Shown: positions 8,629 through 16,464 of the stretch, in pieces
How positions within the stretch are numbered: position 1 is the first letter of the stretch
Layout: the number at the start of each line of letters is the position of its first letter
DNA from: Paraburkholderia monticola
GTDB taxonomy: Bacteria; Pseudomonadota; Gammaproteobacteria; Burkholderiales; Burkholderiaceae
DNA length: 64,000 bases
NCBI RefSeq assembly: GCF_001580545.1
Contig: NZ_LRBG01000038.1
Location: 248,001-312,000 of the forward strand
Direction: 5' to 3'
Notes under the pieces: generated by a model
Databases searched by the model: none
What the model saw: only the letters and a program-made list of their open reading frames with translations
Told to the model about the DNA's origin: nothing
Position numbers and translations under genes: made by a program

Positions 8629-9654
8629 ATGATTATCGATTGCCACGGTCATTTCACGACCGTCCCGGCTTCCTTTCGCGCCTGGCGCGCCAAACAGGTC
8701 GAGTTCGCGAACGACCCGGCCAACGCGCCCGCGCGTGACGGCGCCTTCGTCAGCGACGACGAGATTCGCGAAGCGATCGGCAACGGTCAGCTCAAGCTGC
8801 AGCGCGAGCGCGGCAGCGACCTGACGCTGTTCTCGCCGATCGCGGGGCTGATGAGCCACCACCTCGGCAACGAACGCACGAGCCTCGAGTGGGCAGAAGT
8901 CTCGAACGACCTCGTGTATCGCGTGACCGAACTCTATCCGGACAACTTCGCGCCGGTCTGCCAGTTGCCGCAATCGCCGGGCGTTGCGCCCGCCAATTCG
9001 ATCGCCGAATTGCGCCGCTGCGTCGAGCAGCTCGGCTTCGTCGGCTGCAACCTGAACCCGGACCCGAGCGGCGGCTACTGGACCGGCAAGCCGATGACGG
9101 ACCGCGAGTGGTATCCGCTCTATGAAGCGCTCGTCGATCTCGACGTGCCCGCGATGATTCACGTCGCCGCGTCGTGCAACCCGTGTTTTCACGGCACCGG
9201 CGCGCACTATCTGAACGCGGACACGTCGGTGTTCATGCAGATCCTGCAGTCGGACCTGTTCAAGGATTTCCCGACGCTGCGTCTCGTGATTCCGCATGGC
9301 GGCGGCGCGGTGCCGTATCACTGGGGCCGTTATCGCGGCATGTCGCTCGAAATGCGCGAGCGTCCGCTGGAAGGATTGCTGGACAACATCTTCTTCGACT
9401 CGTGCGTGTATCACCAGCCGGGCGTCGAGCTGTTGACGAAGGTGATTCCCGCCGACAACGTGCTGTTCGGCTCGGAAATGATCGGCGCGGTGCGCGGCAA
9501 GGACCCGGCAACCGGTCACTACTTCGACGACACGAAGCGCTATATCGACGGCTGCGCGGCATTGAGCGACGAGGATCGCCACAAGATCTTCGAAGGCAAC
9601 GCACGGCGTGTCTATCCGCGTCTCGATGCGCGCCTCAAAGCGCGTGGCAAATAA
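8629..9654 (+). CDS. ligJ: 4-oxalomesaconate hydratase
   Basis: 341 residues, closely resembling Sphingobium LigJ over its whole length. It is a metal-dependent amidohydrolase-superfamily TIM-barrel enzyme that hydrates 4-oxalomesaconate to 4-carboxy-4-hydroxy-2-oxoadipate in protocatechuate 4,5-cleavage and gallate degradation. Visible motifs are the N-terminal DCHGH, GFVGCNLNPDPSGG, HVAASCNP, PHGGGAVPYHWGR and GSEMIGAVRG; the Glu of GSEM, where many relatives have Asp, is also found in LigJ. GGAGA precedes the ATG by 5 bases. Lies 47 bases after the decarboxylase-like gene. Confidence 0.9.
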   Translation: MIIDCHGHFTTVPASFRAWRAKQVEFANDPANAPARDGAFVSDDEIREAIGNGQLKLQRERGSDLTLFSPIAGLMSHHLGNERTSLEWAEVSNDLVYRVTELYPDNFAPVCQLPQSPGVAPANSIAELRRCVEQLGFVGCNLNPDPSGGYWTGKPMTDREWYPLYEALVDLDVPAMIHVAASCNPCFHGTGAHYLNADTSVFMQILQSDLFKDFPTLRLVIPHGGGAVPYHWGRYRGMSLEMRERPLEGLLDNIFFDSCVYHQPGVELLTKVIPADNVLFGSEMIGAVRGKDPATGHYFDDTKRYIDGCAALSDEDRHKIFEGNARRVYPRLDARLKARGK

Positions 9655-9690
9655 GCCCATGGCAAATAAGCCCATGGCAAACAAGCACGA
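9646..9690 (+). repeat. three tandem 15-bp units over the ligJ stop codon
   Basis: GGCAAATAAGCCCAT occurs at 9646-9660 and again at 9661-9675, with a degenerate third copy at 9676-9690. The first unit supplies the last two ligJ codons and its TAA stop; the later units keep the frame. Probably slippage or a small duplication in the spacer between ligJ and the next gene. Confidence 0.8.
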
Positions 9691-9740
9691 GGCAAATCAC
9701 GGCGCGAGCCGCATGTAACGAGCAAGATACCGAGGCCTTG

Positions 9741-10592
9741 ATGACTTCCTCAATCGTTGATATTCACCCGCACATCATTTCCGACGACGAGAACCGCTAT
9801 CCGCCCGCCCCGTTGTTCGGCAAGCGCTCGGAGTGGTCGAAGGAGCGGCCGACCACGGTCGAGACGCTGATCGCCTCGATGGACGCGGCCGGCGTCGCGA
9901 AGGCGGCGGTGGTCCATTCGTCGACCACCTACGGTTTCGACAACAGCTATGTGGTGGACGGCTGCGCGCAATACGCGGACCGTCTGGTCGCGGTCGGTTC
10001 GGTCGATGTGCTGGACCCCGATGCACCGGCGCGCATCCGCGCATGGGTCGAGCGCGGCCTCGCGGGCCTGCGTCTTTTCACCGGCGGCAGCACGAAGGAG
10101 TTCGACCCGAGCGAGCTCGACGATCCGCGTTCGTTTCCCGCGTGGGAGCTGTGCGGCGAGCTCGGCCTGCCGATGTGCATCCAGACCGGTCCGATCGGCT
10201 TGCCGCAGGTCACCGCGCTCGCGAAGCGCTTCCCGAGCGTGCGCATCATCCTCGATCACCTCGGTCGTCCCGAGGTCGCGGACGGCGTACCCTACGCGAA
10301 AGCGCAGAGCCTGTTCGATCTGGCGCCGCTCGAGAACATCTATCTGAAGCTCACGCCGCGCATCTTCGGCGACGTGAAGAAAGAGAAGGCCAGCGCCGAG
10401 ACGTTCTTCCCGCGCGTGGTCGAGACGTTCGGCGCGCAACGATTGGCGTGGGGCTCGAACTATCCGACCTCGCCGGGCACGCTCGCGGAAATTCTCGCGA
10501 CCGCGCAGGCCGGTCTCGCCTCGCTCGGCGATGCGGACCGGGAGTGGATCTTCGGCAAGACCGCGCAGCAGCTCTATCCGGCGCTCGCCTGA
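9741..10592 (+). CDS. LigI-like amidohydrolase family protein
   Basis: 283 residues from ATG 9741 (GAGG 6 bases upstream). TIM-barrel metal hydrolase of the family containing 2-pyrone-4,6-dicarboxylate lactonase (LigI): N-terminal VDIHPH for the HxH pair, a central ILDHLGRPE strand and a C-terminal WGSNYP. In most relatives the residue after GS/GT is a catalytic Asp (GSDWP, GTDYP); here it is Asn, so hydrolase chemistry may be altered or a different residue serves. In the operon with ligJ it could hydrolyse a lactone, but that is inference. Confidence 0.75.
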   Translation: MTSSIVDIHPHIISDDENRYPPAPLFGKRSEWSKERPTTVETLIASMDAAGVAKAAVVHSSTTYGFDNSYVVDGCAQYADRLVAVGSVDVLDPDAPARIRAWVERGLAGLRLFTGGSTKEFDPSELDDPRSFPAWELCGELGLPMCIQTGPIGLPQVTALAKRFPSVRIILDHLGRPEVADGVPYAKAQSLFDLAPLENIYLKLTPRIFGDVKKEKASAETFFPRVVETFGAQRLAWGSNYPTSPGTLAEILATAQAGLASLGDADREWIFGKTAQQLYPALA

Positions 10593-10688
10593 GGTTAGGC
10601 GAGGTATCCGGGCGGGCCGCCCACGAACGGCAACATGTTTCGCAGCGGCCTGCACGCAGCATTCAATCAAACTGAAGAGAACAAGCAG

Positions 10689-11969
10689 ATGGAGACAGGC
10701 AAACCTGAACGACGAGGAATCGCGAACCGCTGGGCCGTGCTTGCGCTTCTTGCGCTCGGTGTGCTGATTTCGTTTGTCGATCGAACCAGCATTTCGTCGA
10801 CGCTGGCCGATGCGGATTTCATTCGTCACTTCGCGCTGACGGACATCGATCGCGGCTGGATCAACGCGGCGTTCTTCTGGTCGTATGGCTTGTTTCAGGT
10901 GCCGATGGGCTGGGTCGCCGACCGCTACGGCGTGAAATGGCCGTACGCGATCAGCTTCGCGCTGTGGTGCGTCGCGACCGCGTTGATGGGTGCGGTGACC
11001 GCGCTCGCGAGTCTGGTCGTGATGCGGCTGATCATCGGCATGGCCGAGGCGATCGTGATTCCCGCGAGCTATCGCTGGATTCGCAATAACTTCGACGAGA
11101 AGCACAACGGCCTCGCGGTCGGCATTCTCGCGATGGGCAACAAGTTCGGTCCCGCGCTCGGCGCACCGGTCGGCGCGTGGTTCATCGTCAACTACTCGTG
11201 GCAGGTGATGTTCCTCGCGACAGGTCTCGTCGGTCTCATCTGGCTCGCGCCGTGGCTGCTGCTGGTGCGCAACGATCTGCCTTCGAAAGCGGAGCTGGTG
11301 GCCGCGAATCGCAGCGCGCGTGTCGTGAGCCTTGGCAGCATTCTCGCGAGCCCGGTCGTGTGGGGCGGCATGATCACGAACTTCTGCTACGGCTACTTCA
11401 CGTTCTACTGCATGACGTGGATGCCGGCCTATCTGGTCGAGCAACGCGGTCTGTCGATCTCGCGATCGGGACTGTTCACGTTCTTCAGCTTTGCAGGAAT
11501 CGCGATCGTCGCCGCGCTCGCGGGGTCGGCGGCCGACCTGATCATCGCCCGGGGCAAGGATCCGATCCTGGTCCGCAAGGTCTTCACCGTGACCGGCTTC
11601 GTCGGCGGCTGCACGGTATTGCTCGGCGCGTACGCACCGACGCTGCAGATGGCGCTGTTCTGGAATGTCCTGTCGCTCTCGCTGCTGGGTTTCGTCACGG
11701 CGAACAATCTGGTTCTGTCGCGCCTGACGTTGATTCCGAGGCAGGCCATCGGCCTCGTCACCGGGGTGCAGCAACTCGCAACCAGTCTCGCGGGCGGCGT
11801 GGCGGCGAGCCTGTCGGGCTGGCTGCTGCACGTGAGCGGCAGCTACGACCTGCCGATGATGGTGATCCTCGGATTCCTGGTCGTCGGCGCAATGGCCACG
11901 ATCTTCCTGTATCGCCCCGAATGGTCGCCGAAGGTGACCGACGCGCCGAGCACATTGCGGCAGGCCTGA
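10689..11969 (+). CDS. MFS transporter, ACS (phthalate/galactonate-type) family
   Basis: 426 residues from ATG 10689. Twelve predicted membrane segments; the loop GWVADRYGVKWP after helix 2 is the MFS signature and DRTSISSTLAD in helix 1 is typical of the anion:cation symporter family that imports aromatic and sugar acids. Most likely the inner-membrane importer for the operon's substrate. The protein at 31653-32975 is a close paralogue, and both start codons follow the same GAAGAGAACAAGCA leader, implying duplication including the 5' flank. Confidence 0.85.
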   Translation: METGKPERRGIANRWAVLALLALGVLISFVDRTSISSTLADADFIRHFALTDIDRGWINAAFFWSYGLFQVPMGWVADRYGVKWPYAISFALWCVATALMGAVTALASLVVMRLIIGMAEAIVIPASYRWIRNNFDEKHNGLAVGILAMGNKFGPALGAPVGAWFIVNYSWQVMFLATGLVGLIWLAPWLLLVRNDLPSKAELVAANRSARVVSLGSILASPVVWGGMITNFCYGYFTFYCMTWMPAYLVEQRGLSISRSGLFTFFSFAGIAIVAALAGSAADLIIARGKDPILVRKVFTVTGFVGGCTVLLGAYAPTLQMALFWNVLSLSLLGFVTANNLVLSRLTLIPRQAIGLVTGVQQLATSLAGGVAASLSGWLLHVSGSYDLPMMVILGFLVVGAMATIFLYRPEWSPKVTDAPSTLRQA

Positions 11970-12030
11970 ACACTGATAGCACGGCCGGCATGGACGGCCT
12001 CTGGACACGTTAATTTACTGAGAAACACAC

Positions 12031-13017
12031 ATGGCGAAGATCGTATTCGGGATGGCGGTGCCGCACAGCGGCATGCTGGGCCAGGCGCCGGAAGACTGGC
12101 TCAAGAACGGGGAACGCGACCGCAACAACCCGGAACTGTGGTATCGCAATCGCACGTGGACGTACCCGGAGCTCGAAGCGCATCGCGAAGCCGCGTTCGA
12201 GAAGTACCTGACGCTCGAAGAACGTACCGCGCGTGCCGCGCGCTGCCGTAGCGCGCTCGACGAGATGGCGGCCGCGTATCGCGAGGCGAAGATCGACGTC
12301 GCGATCATTCTCGGCAAGGACCAGAAGGAGATCTTCACCGACTTCTCGCCGTCGATCGCGATCTATAGCGGCGCGCAGGTACACAACGGACCGCCGCAGC
12401 GTCCGGTCTATGCGCCCGATCATCACGTGACGCACGATTGCCATCCGAAGCTCGCGACTTATCTGATCGAGTACTTCCAGAAAGAGAACTTCGATCTGAC
12501 CGATCTGTTCGCGTGGCCGGACAACGTATGGATGAAACCGTTGCCCGAATATCCGGTGGTGCCGCATGCGTACAGCTTCGTGTATCACCAGATCATGGGC
12601 GACAACCCGCCGCCGCATGTGCCGGTCATCATGAACTGCTTTTATCCGCCGACGCAGCCGTCGATGTCGCGGTGCATCGAATTCGGCCGCGTGCTGCGCG
12701 ACGCGCTCAACGCATGGCCGGACGATGTACGGGTGGGCATTTTCGCGTCGGGCGGCCTGTCGCATTTCGTCAATGACGAAGAGTTCGATCACCGCATCAT
12801 GAAGATGCTGGCCGAGTACGACTACGACGGCCTCGCGGCGGTGGACGACCGCTCGTACCAGTCGGGCACGTCCGAAATCAAGCTGTACGTCAGCGTCATG
12901 AAGGCGGTGCAGGAAACCGGCGCGGAAATGACGCTGGTCGACTATGTGCCGTGCTGGCGCACGCCCGCCGGCACCGGCGAAGGCATGGGCTTCATGTACT
13001 GGAAAGCCGCCGACTGA
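12031..13017 (+). CDS. LigB-type class III extradiol ring-cleavage dioxygenase
   Basis: 328 residues resembling the beta (catalytic) subunit of protocatechuate 4,5-dioxygenase and gallate-type dioxygenases, Fe(II) enzymes that open catecholic rings next to the hydroxyl pair. Conserved points are PHSG with the metal-ligand-type His12, a HHVTHDCHP stretch, and NCFYPPTQPSMSRC, close to the LigB signature around YYPPNQPS. No small LigA-like alpha subunit is encoded nearby and none is fused, so it either acts alone or is a divergent relative. Same strand and operon as ligJ. Confidence 0.8.
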   Translation: MAKIVFGMAVPHSGMLGQAPEDWLKNGERDRNNPELWYRNRTWTYPELEAHREAAFEKYLTLEERTARAARCRSALDEMAAAYREAKIDVAIILGKDQKEIFTDFSPSIAIYSGAQVHNGPPQRPVYAPDHHVTHDCHPKLATYLIEYFQKENFDLTDLFAWPDNVWMKPLPEYPVVPHAYSFVYHQIMGDNPPPHVPVIMNCFYPPTQPSMSRCIEFGRVLRDALNAWPDDVRVGIFASGGLSHFVNDEEFDHRIMKMLAEYDYDGLAAVDDRSYQSGTSEIKLYVSVMKAVQETGAEMTLVDYVPCWRTPAGTGEGMGFMYWKAAD

Positions 13018-13054
13018 TCCGGCTTCACCCCCTAATTCACGAGAGAAAGACACC

Positions 13055-13912
13055 ATGAGCGAGAATCGTCTCAACGGCATCATTCGCGCGTTCGAATCCG
13101 GCAAGCCCGCATTCACCGCATTTTCGAAGCTCGACAAGCAGACCGCGATCGAGATGAGCGATGCGCCCTATGACGGCATCGTGTTCGAAATGGAGCACAA
13201 CCCGTACGACGTGTCGGCGCTCGGCGACGCATTGCAGTACATGCTCAATCGCAAGGCGATCGTCGAGTCCGGTTCGGTCGCGCCGCGCGTGACGCCGATT
13301 GCGCGCATCCCGGCCAATGGCGCCGAGATGAACCAGGCATTCGCGAAGCAGGTGCTCGATCGCGGTGTGTATGGCGTGGTGTGGCCGCACATTGCGACCG
13401 TCGAGCAGGCGTACAACGCGGTCGCGTCGTGCCGCTATGCGCGGCCGAAGAACGCGCCGCTGTATGAGCCGAAGGGCGTGCGTGGCGACGGTCCCGCTAC
13501 CGCGGCGCGCTACTGGGGCTTGAGCACGGCCGACTACTACAGGAAGGCCGACGTCTGGCCGCTCGCGCCGGAAGGCGAAATTCTCGTCGGCCTGATGTGC
13601 GAAAGCACCGAGGCGATCGAGAATCTCGACGACATCCTCTCGAACGTGCCCGGCATCGGCTTCATTCTGATCGGCGAGGGCGACCTGAGCCAGCAACTCG
13701 GCTTGCCGCGTCAGTACGAGCATCCGGAAGTGCTCGACGCGATGCGCAAGATCGTCGACACCTGCCACAAGCACAACGTGGTGGTCGGCAATCCGCACGT
13801 GAGCGCGAAGAACCACGAGCGTCTGATCGAGGAAGGCTACCGCTTCCTGATGTCGGCACCGCAGCGCAGCTATGGCGTGGTCGGCGCGGCGCGCGAGATG
13901 GCGGGGTACTAA
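13055..13912 (+). CDS. HpcH/HpaI family aldolase
   Basis: 285 residues. Class II (metal-dependent) aldolase of the HpcH/HpaI group, which splits 4-hydroxy-2-oxo acids to pyruvate or related products plus an aldehyde or oxo acid. FEMEHNPYD near residue 44, GLMCES with the metal-ligand Glu, and GEGDLSQQLG with the metal-ligand Asp are visible. In this operon it could replace LigK/GalC and cleave the LigJ product to pyruvate and oxaloacetate. It shares one base with the next gene (TAATG), so the two are coupled. Confidence 0.8.
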   Translation: MSENRLNGIIRAFESGKPAFTAFSKLDKQTAIEMSDAPYDGIVFEMEHNPYDVSALGDALQYMLNRKAIVESGSVAPRVTPIARIPANGAEMNQAFAKQVLDRGVYGVVWPHIATVEQAYNAVASCRYARPKNAPLYEPKGVRGDGPATAARYWGLSTADYYRKADVWPLAPEGEILVGLMCESTEAIENLDDILSNVPGIGFILIGEGDLSQQLGLPRQYEHPEVLDAMRKIVDTCHKHNVVVGNPHVSAKNHERLIEEGYRFLMSAPQRSYGVVGAAREMAGY

Positions 13913-15459
13913 TGAACGGAGCCGAAAGCCTCGTCGACACGCTGACGGATCACGGCGTCGACATCTGTTTCGCGAATCCGGGCACCTCGGAGATGCACTT
14001 TCTGAAGGCCCTCGAAAATCCCCGCATGCGCAGCGTGCTGTGTCTTTTCGAAGGCGTCTGCACCGGTGCCGCGGACGGCTACTACCGGATGAAGGACACG
14101 CCGGCGTCGACGCTGCTGCATCTCGGCCCGGGTCTCGCGAATGGACTGGCCAATATTCACAATGCCAAACGCGCGTCGTCGGGCATGGTCAATATCGTCG
14201 GCGAGCATTCGGCCGCGCATCTGAAATACGATCCGCCGTTGATGTCCGATATCGAAGGGCTCGCGCGTCCGCTCAGTCACTGGGTGCGTCGCGTCGAGTC
14301 GTCGCGCGCGGTCGCGTGGGACGTGGCCGCGGCGGTGAGCAAGGCGAGCGAGTATCCGGGGCAAATCGCCACGCTGATTCTGCCCGGCGATGCTTCATGG
14401 CAAGACGCGGGCGAACGCGTATCGCTGCCGGCATTGCCCATCGCGCAGCCGGCCACGCCGGACGCGGCACGCGTCGATCACATCGCGCAAGTGCTGCGCT
14501 CAGGCGAGCCGACGCTGATCGTGCTGGCCGGGCGTTCGACCCGCGGCCGCGCGCTCGAACTCGCGGGCAAGCTGAAGGCGGCGAGCGGCTGCCGGCTCGC
14601 GACGCAGTTCTTTAGCGCGCGGATCGAGCGCGGCGCGGGACGCGTGACGCTCGAACGGATTCCGTACGCGGTGAACGCGGCGGTCGACTACCTGAAGGGC
14701 TTTCGCCACATCATCACGGTCGAGACGACCGAGCCGGTCGCTTTCTTCAGCTATCCGGACAAGCCGAGTCTGTTGAAGTCGGCCGGCACGAGCGTGCATG
14801 CGCTCGCGGAAGTCGGCGAAGACGGCACGGCCGCGCTGGAGATGCTGGTCGAGGCGCTCGGCGCGACCCGCACGCAGGCGGTGCTGCAACAGCGTGCGGA
14901 CGCAAGTGCGCCCACTGGCGCGCTGAATCCCGCGAGCATTGCGCAAGCGCTAGCCGCGGCATTGCCGGAAGACTGCATCCTCGTCGACGAGTCGCTGACC
15001 ACCGGTCGCGAGACGATGGGGCTGACCGTCGGCGCCGCGCGTCATGACCTGATCAACAACATGGGCGGCTCGATCGGCTACGGTACGCCGGTCGCAACCG
15101 GTGCCGCGCTCGCTTGCCCGGAGCGCCGCGTGTTCTGCATGGTCGGCGACGGCAGCGCGATGTACACGATCCAGTCGCTGTGGACCCAGGCGCGTGAAGG
15201 CCTGAACATCACGACGATCATCTTCGCCAACAACAGCTACGCGATCCTGAAGGCCGAGTACGCGAACATGGGCGCCGGCGCGCCGGGCGAGCGCGCGCTC
15301 GCGATGATCGACATCGACCGTCCGCGCATCGACTGGCTCGCGATGGCGAAGAGCATGGGCGTGCCGGCCGTCGCCGTCGACACGGCGGAAGCTTTTCACG
15401 AGGCCATGGCCGATTCCGTGCATGCGGTCGGCCCGTGTCTCATCGAGGTGAGACTGTAA
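13912..15459 (+). CDS. thiamine-diphosphate enzyme, acetolactate synthase/benzoylformate decarboxylase-like
   Basis: 515 residues, shorter than true acetolactate synthases (about 560-600) and with no regulatory partner. N-terminal pyrimidine-binding domain with FANPGTSEMHF and the conserved Glu in FEGVCTGAADG; central domain; C-terminal cofactor domain with MVGDGSAMY and NNSY for Mg-ThDP. Probably decarboxylates or ligates a 2-oxo acid arising from ring cleavage rather than serving amino-acid synthesis. Coupled to the aldolase gene by a TAATG junction. Confidence 0.78.
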   Translation: MNGAESLVDTLTDHGVDICFANPGTSEMHFLKALENPRMRSVLCLFEGVCTGAADGYYRMKDTPASTLLHLGPGLANGLANIHNAKRASSGMVNIVGEHSAAHLKYDPPLMSDIEGLARPLSHWVRRVESSRAVAWDVAAAVSKASEYPGQIATLILPGDASWQDAGERVSLPALPIAQPATPDAARVDHIAQVLRSGEPTLIVLAGRSTRGRALELAGKLKAASGCRLATQFFSARIERGAGRVTLERIPYAVNAAVDYLKGFRHIITVETTEPVAFFSYPDKPSLLKSAGTSVHALAEVGEDGTAALEMLVEALGATRTQAVLQQRADASAPTGALNPASIAQALAAALPEDCILVDESLTTGRETMGLTVGAARHDLINNMGGSIGYGTPVATGAALACPERRVFCMVGDGSAMYTIQSLWTQAREGLNITTIIFANNSYAILKAEYANMGAGAPGERALAMIDIDRPRIDWLAMAKSMGVPAVAVDTAEAFHEAMADSVHAVGPCLIEVRL

Positions 15460-15487
15460 TTTCATTCCAGCATAAGGATCGACATTC

Positions 15488-16387
15488 ATGACGACAACGC
15501 AAACCGCGGTGCCGACGCTGCGCACCAATCTGGCCGTGTATCCGGTGACGAAGGCGTTGAGAGACGGGCGCGTGAGCTCGGATCTCGTCACGCTCGACTT
15601 CTGCGGCCCGACGCCCGCGCATAACGGCTTCAAGGCGATGGTGCGCGAGAACCAGTTCGATGCGGGCGAGCTCGCGATCGTTACGTTCCTGCAGGCGAAG
15701 GCCTACGGCAAGCCTTATGTGCTGCTGCCGGCGCCGATCTCGGGGCGTTTCCAGCATCACTGCGCGGGCTTCAACATCGACTTCGGGCATCTCGATCCGA
15801 AGGATATCGAAGGCAGGAAGGTCGGCGTGCGCACCTATACGCAGACCACCGCGCTGTGGATTCGCGGCATTCTGCGCCACGAATACGGCGTCGATCTCGA
15901 CAAGGTCACGTGGATGACGCTCGGTGACGGCCACCTTGCCGAGTATCGCGGTCCGAACAACTGCGTGCGCCTGCCGGCCGGTTCGTCGATTCCGGACCTG
16001 ATGATGAACGGCGAGCTCGCCGCGGCGCTGCTCGGCGAAGACATGCCGAAGGATCCGCGCGTGCGCACACTCGTGCCCGATGCGCAGAACGCGGCCAAAG
16101 CGTGGTTCGCGCGCGAAGGCGTGGTGCCGGTCAATCACATGTTCGTCGTGCACCAGGACCTGTCGAAAAAGCACCCGCAGGTCGTGCGCGAGTTGTACCG
16201 GATGATCGCCGAAAGCCGCGCGCAAACCGAAGGCGGTACGCCCGCCGTGTTTCCGCCACTCGGTCTAGAGCAGAACCGCAAGGGCCTGCAACTGGCGATC
16301 GATTGGGCGCTCGACCAGAAGATCCTGCCGCATCGGCTCTCTGTCGATGAGCTGTTCGACGATGTGACAGGCAGCCTCGGCGAATGA
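15488..16387 (+). CDS. 4,5-dihydroxyphthalate decarboxylase-like protein (second copy)
   Basis: 299 residues, no signal peptide, same NMT1/THI5-type fold as the protein at 7604 and sharing GVRTYTQTTALWIR, DKVTWM and a C-terminal HRLSVDELF. DFCGPTPAHNGFKAMVRENQFDAGELAI at the N-terminus parallels the copy-1 region but differs in most residues, so the two have separated and may act on different carboxylates or form a heteromer. AAGGA precedes the ATG. Close behind the ThDP enzyme gene. Confidence 0.75.
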   Translation: MTTTQTAVPTLRTNLAVYPVTKALRDGRVSSDLVTLDFCGPTPAHNGFKAMVRENQFDAGELAIVTFLQAKAYGKPYVLLPAPISGRFQHHCAGFNIDFGHLDPKDIEGRKVGVRTYTQTTALWIRGILRHEYGVDLDKVTWMTLGDGHLAEYRGPNNCVRLPAGSSIPDLMMNGELAAALLGEDMPKDPRVRTLVPDAQNAAKAWFAREGVVPVNHMFVVHQDLSKKHPQVVRELYRMIAESRAQTEGGTPAVFPPLGLEQNRKGLQLAIDWALDQKILPHRLSVDELFDDVTGSLGE

Positions 16388-16464
16388 TCGTATTCATCGG
16401 CCGGAATGCCGGACCGGCCGTTTCAAGCTTGCTGTGACGCTGATAAAAAATGGAGACTAGTATC

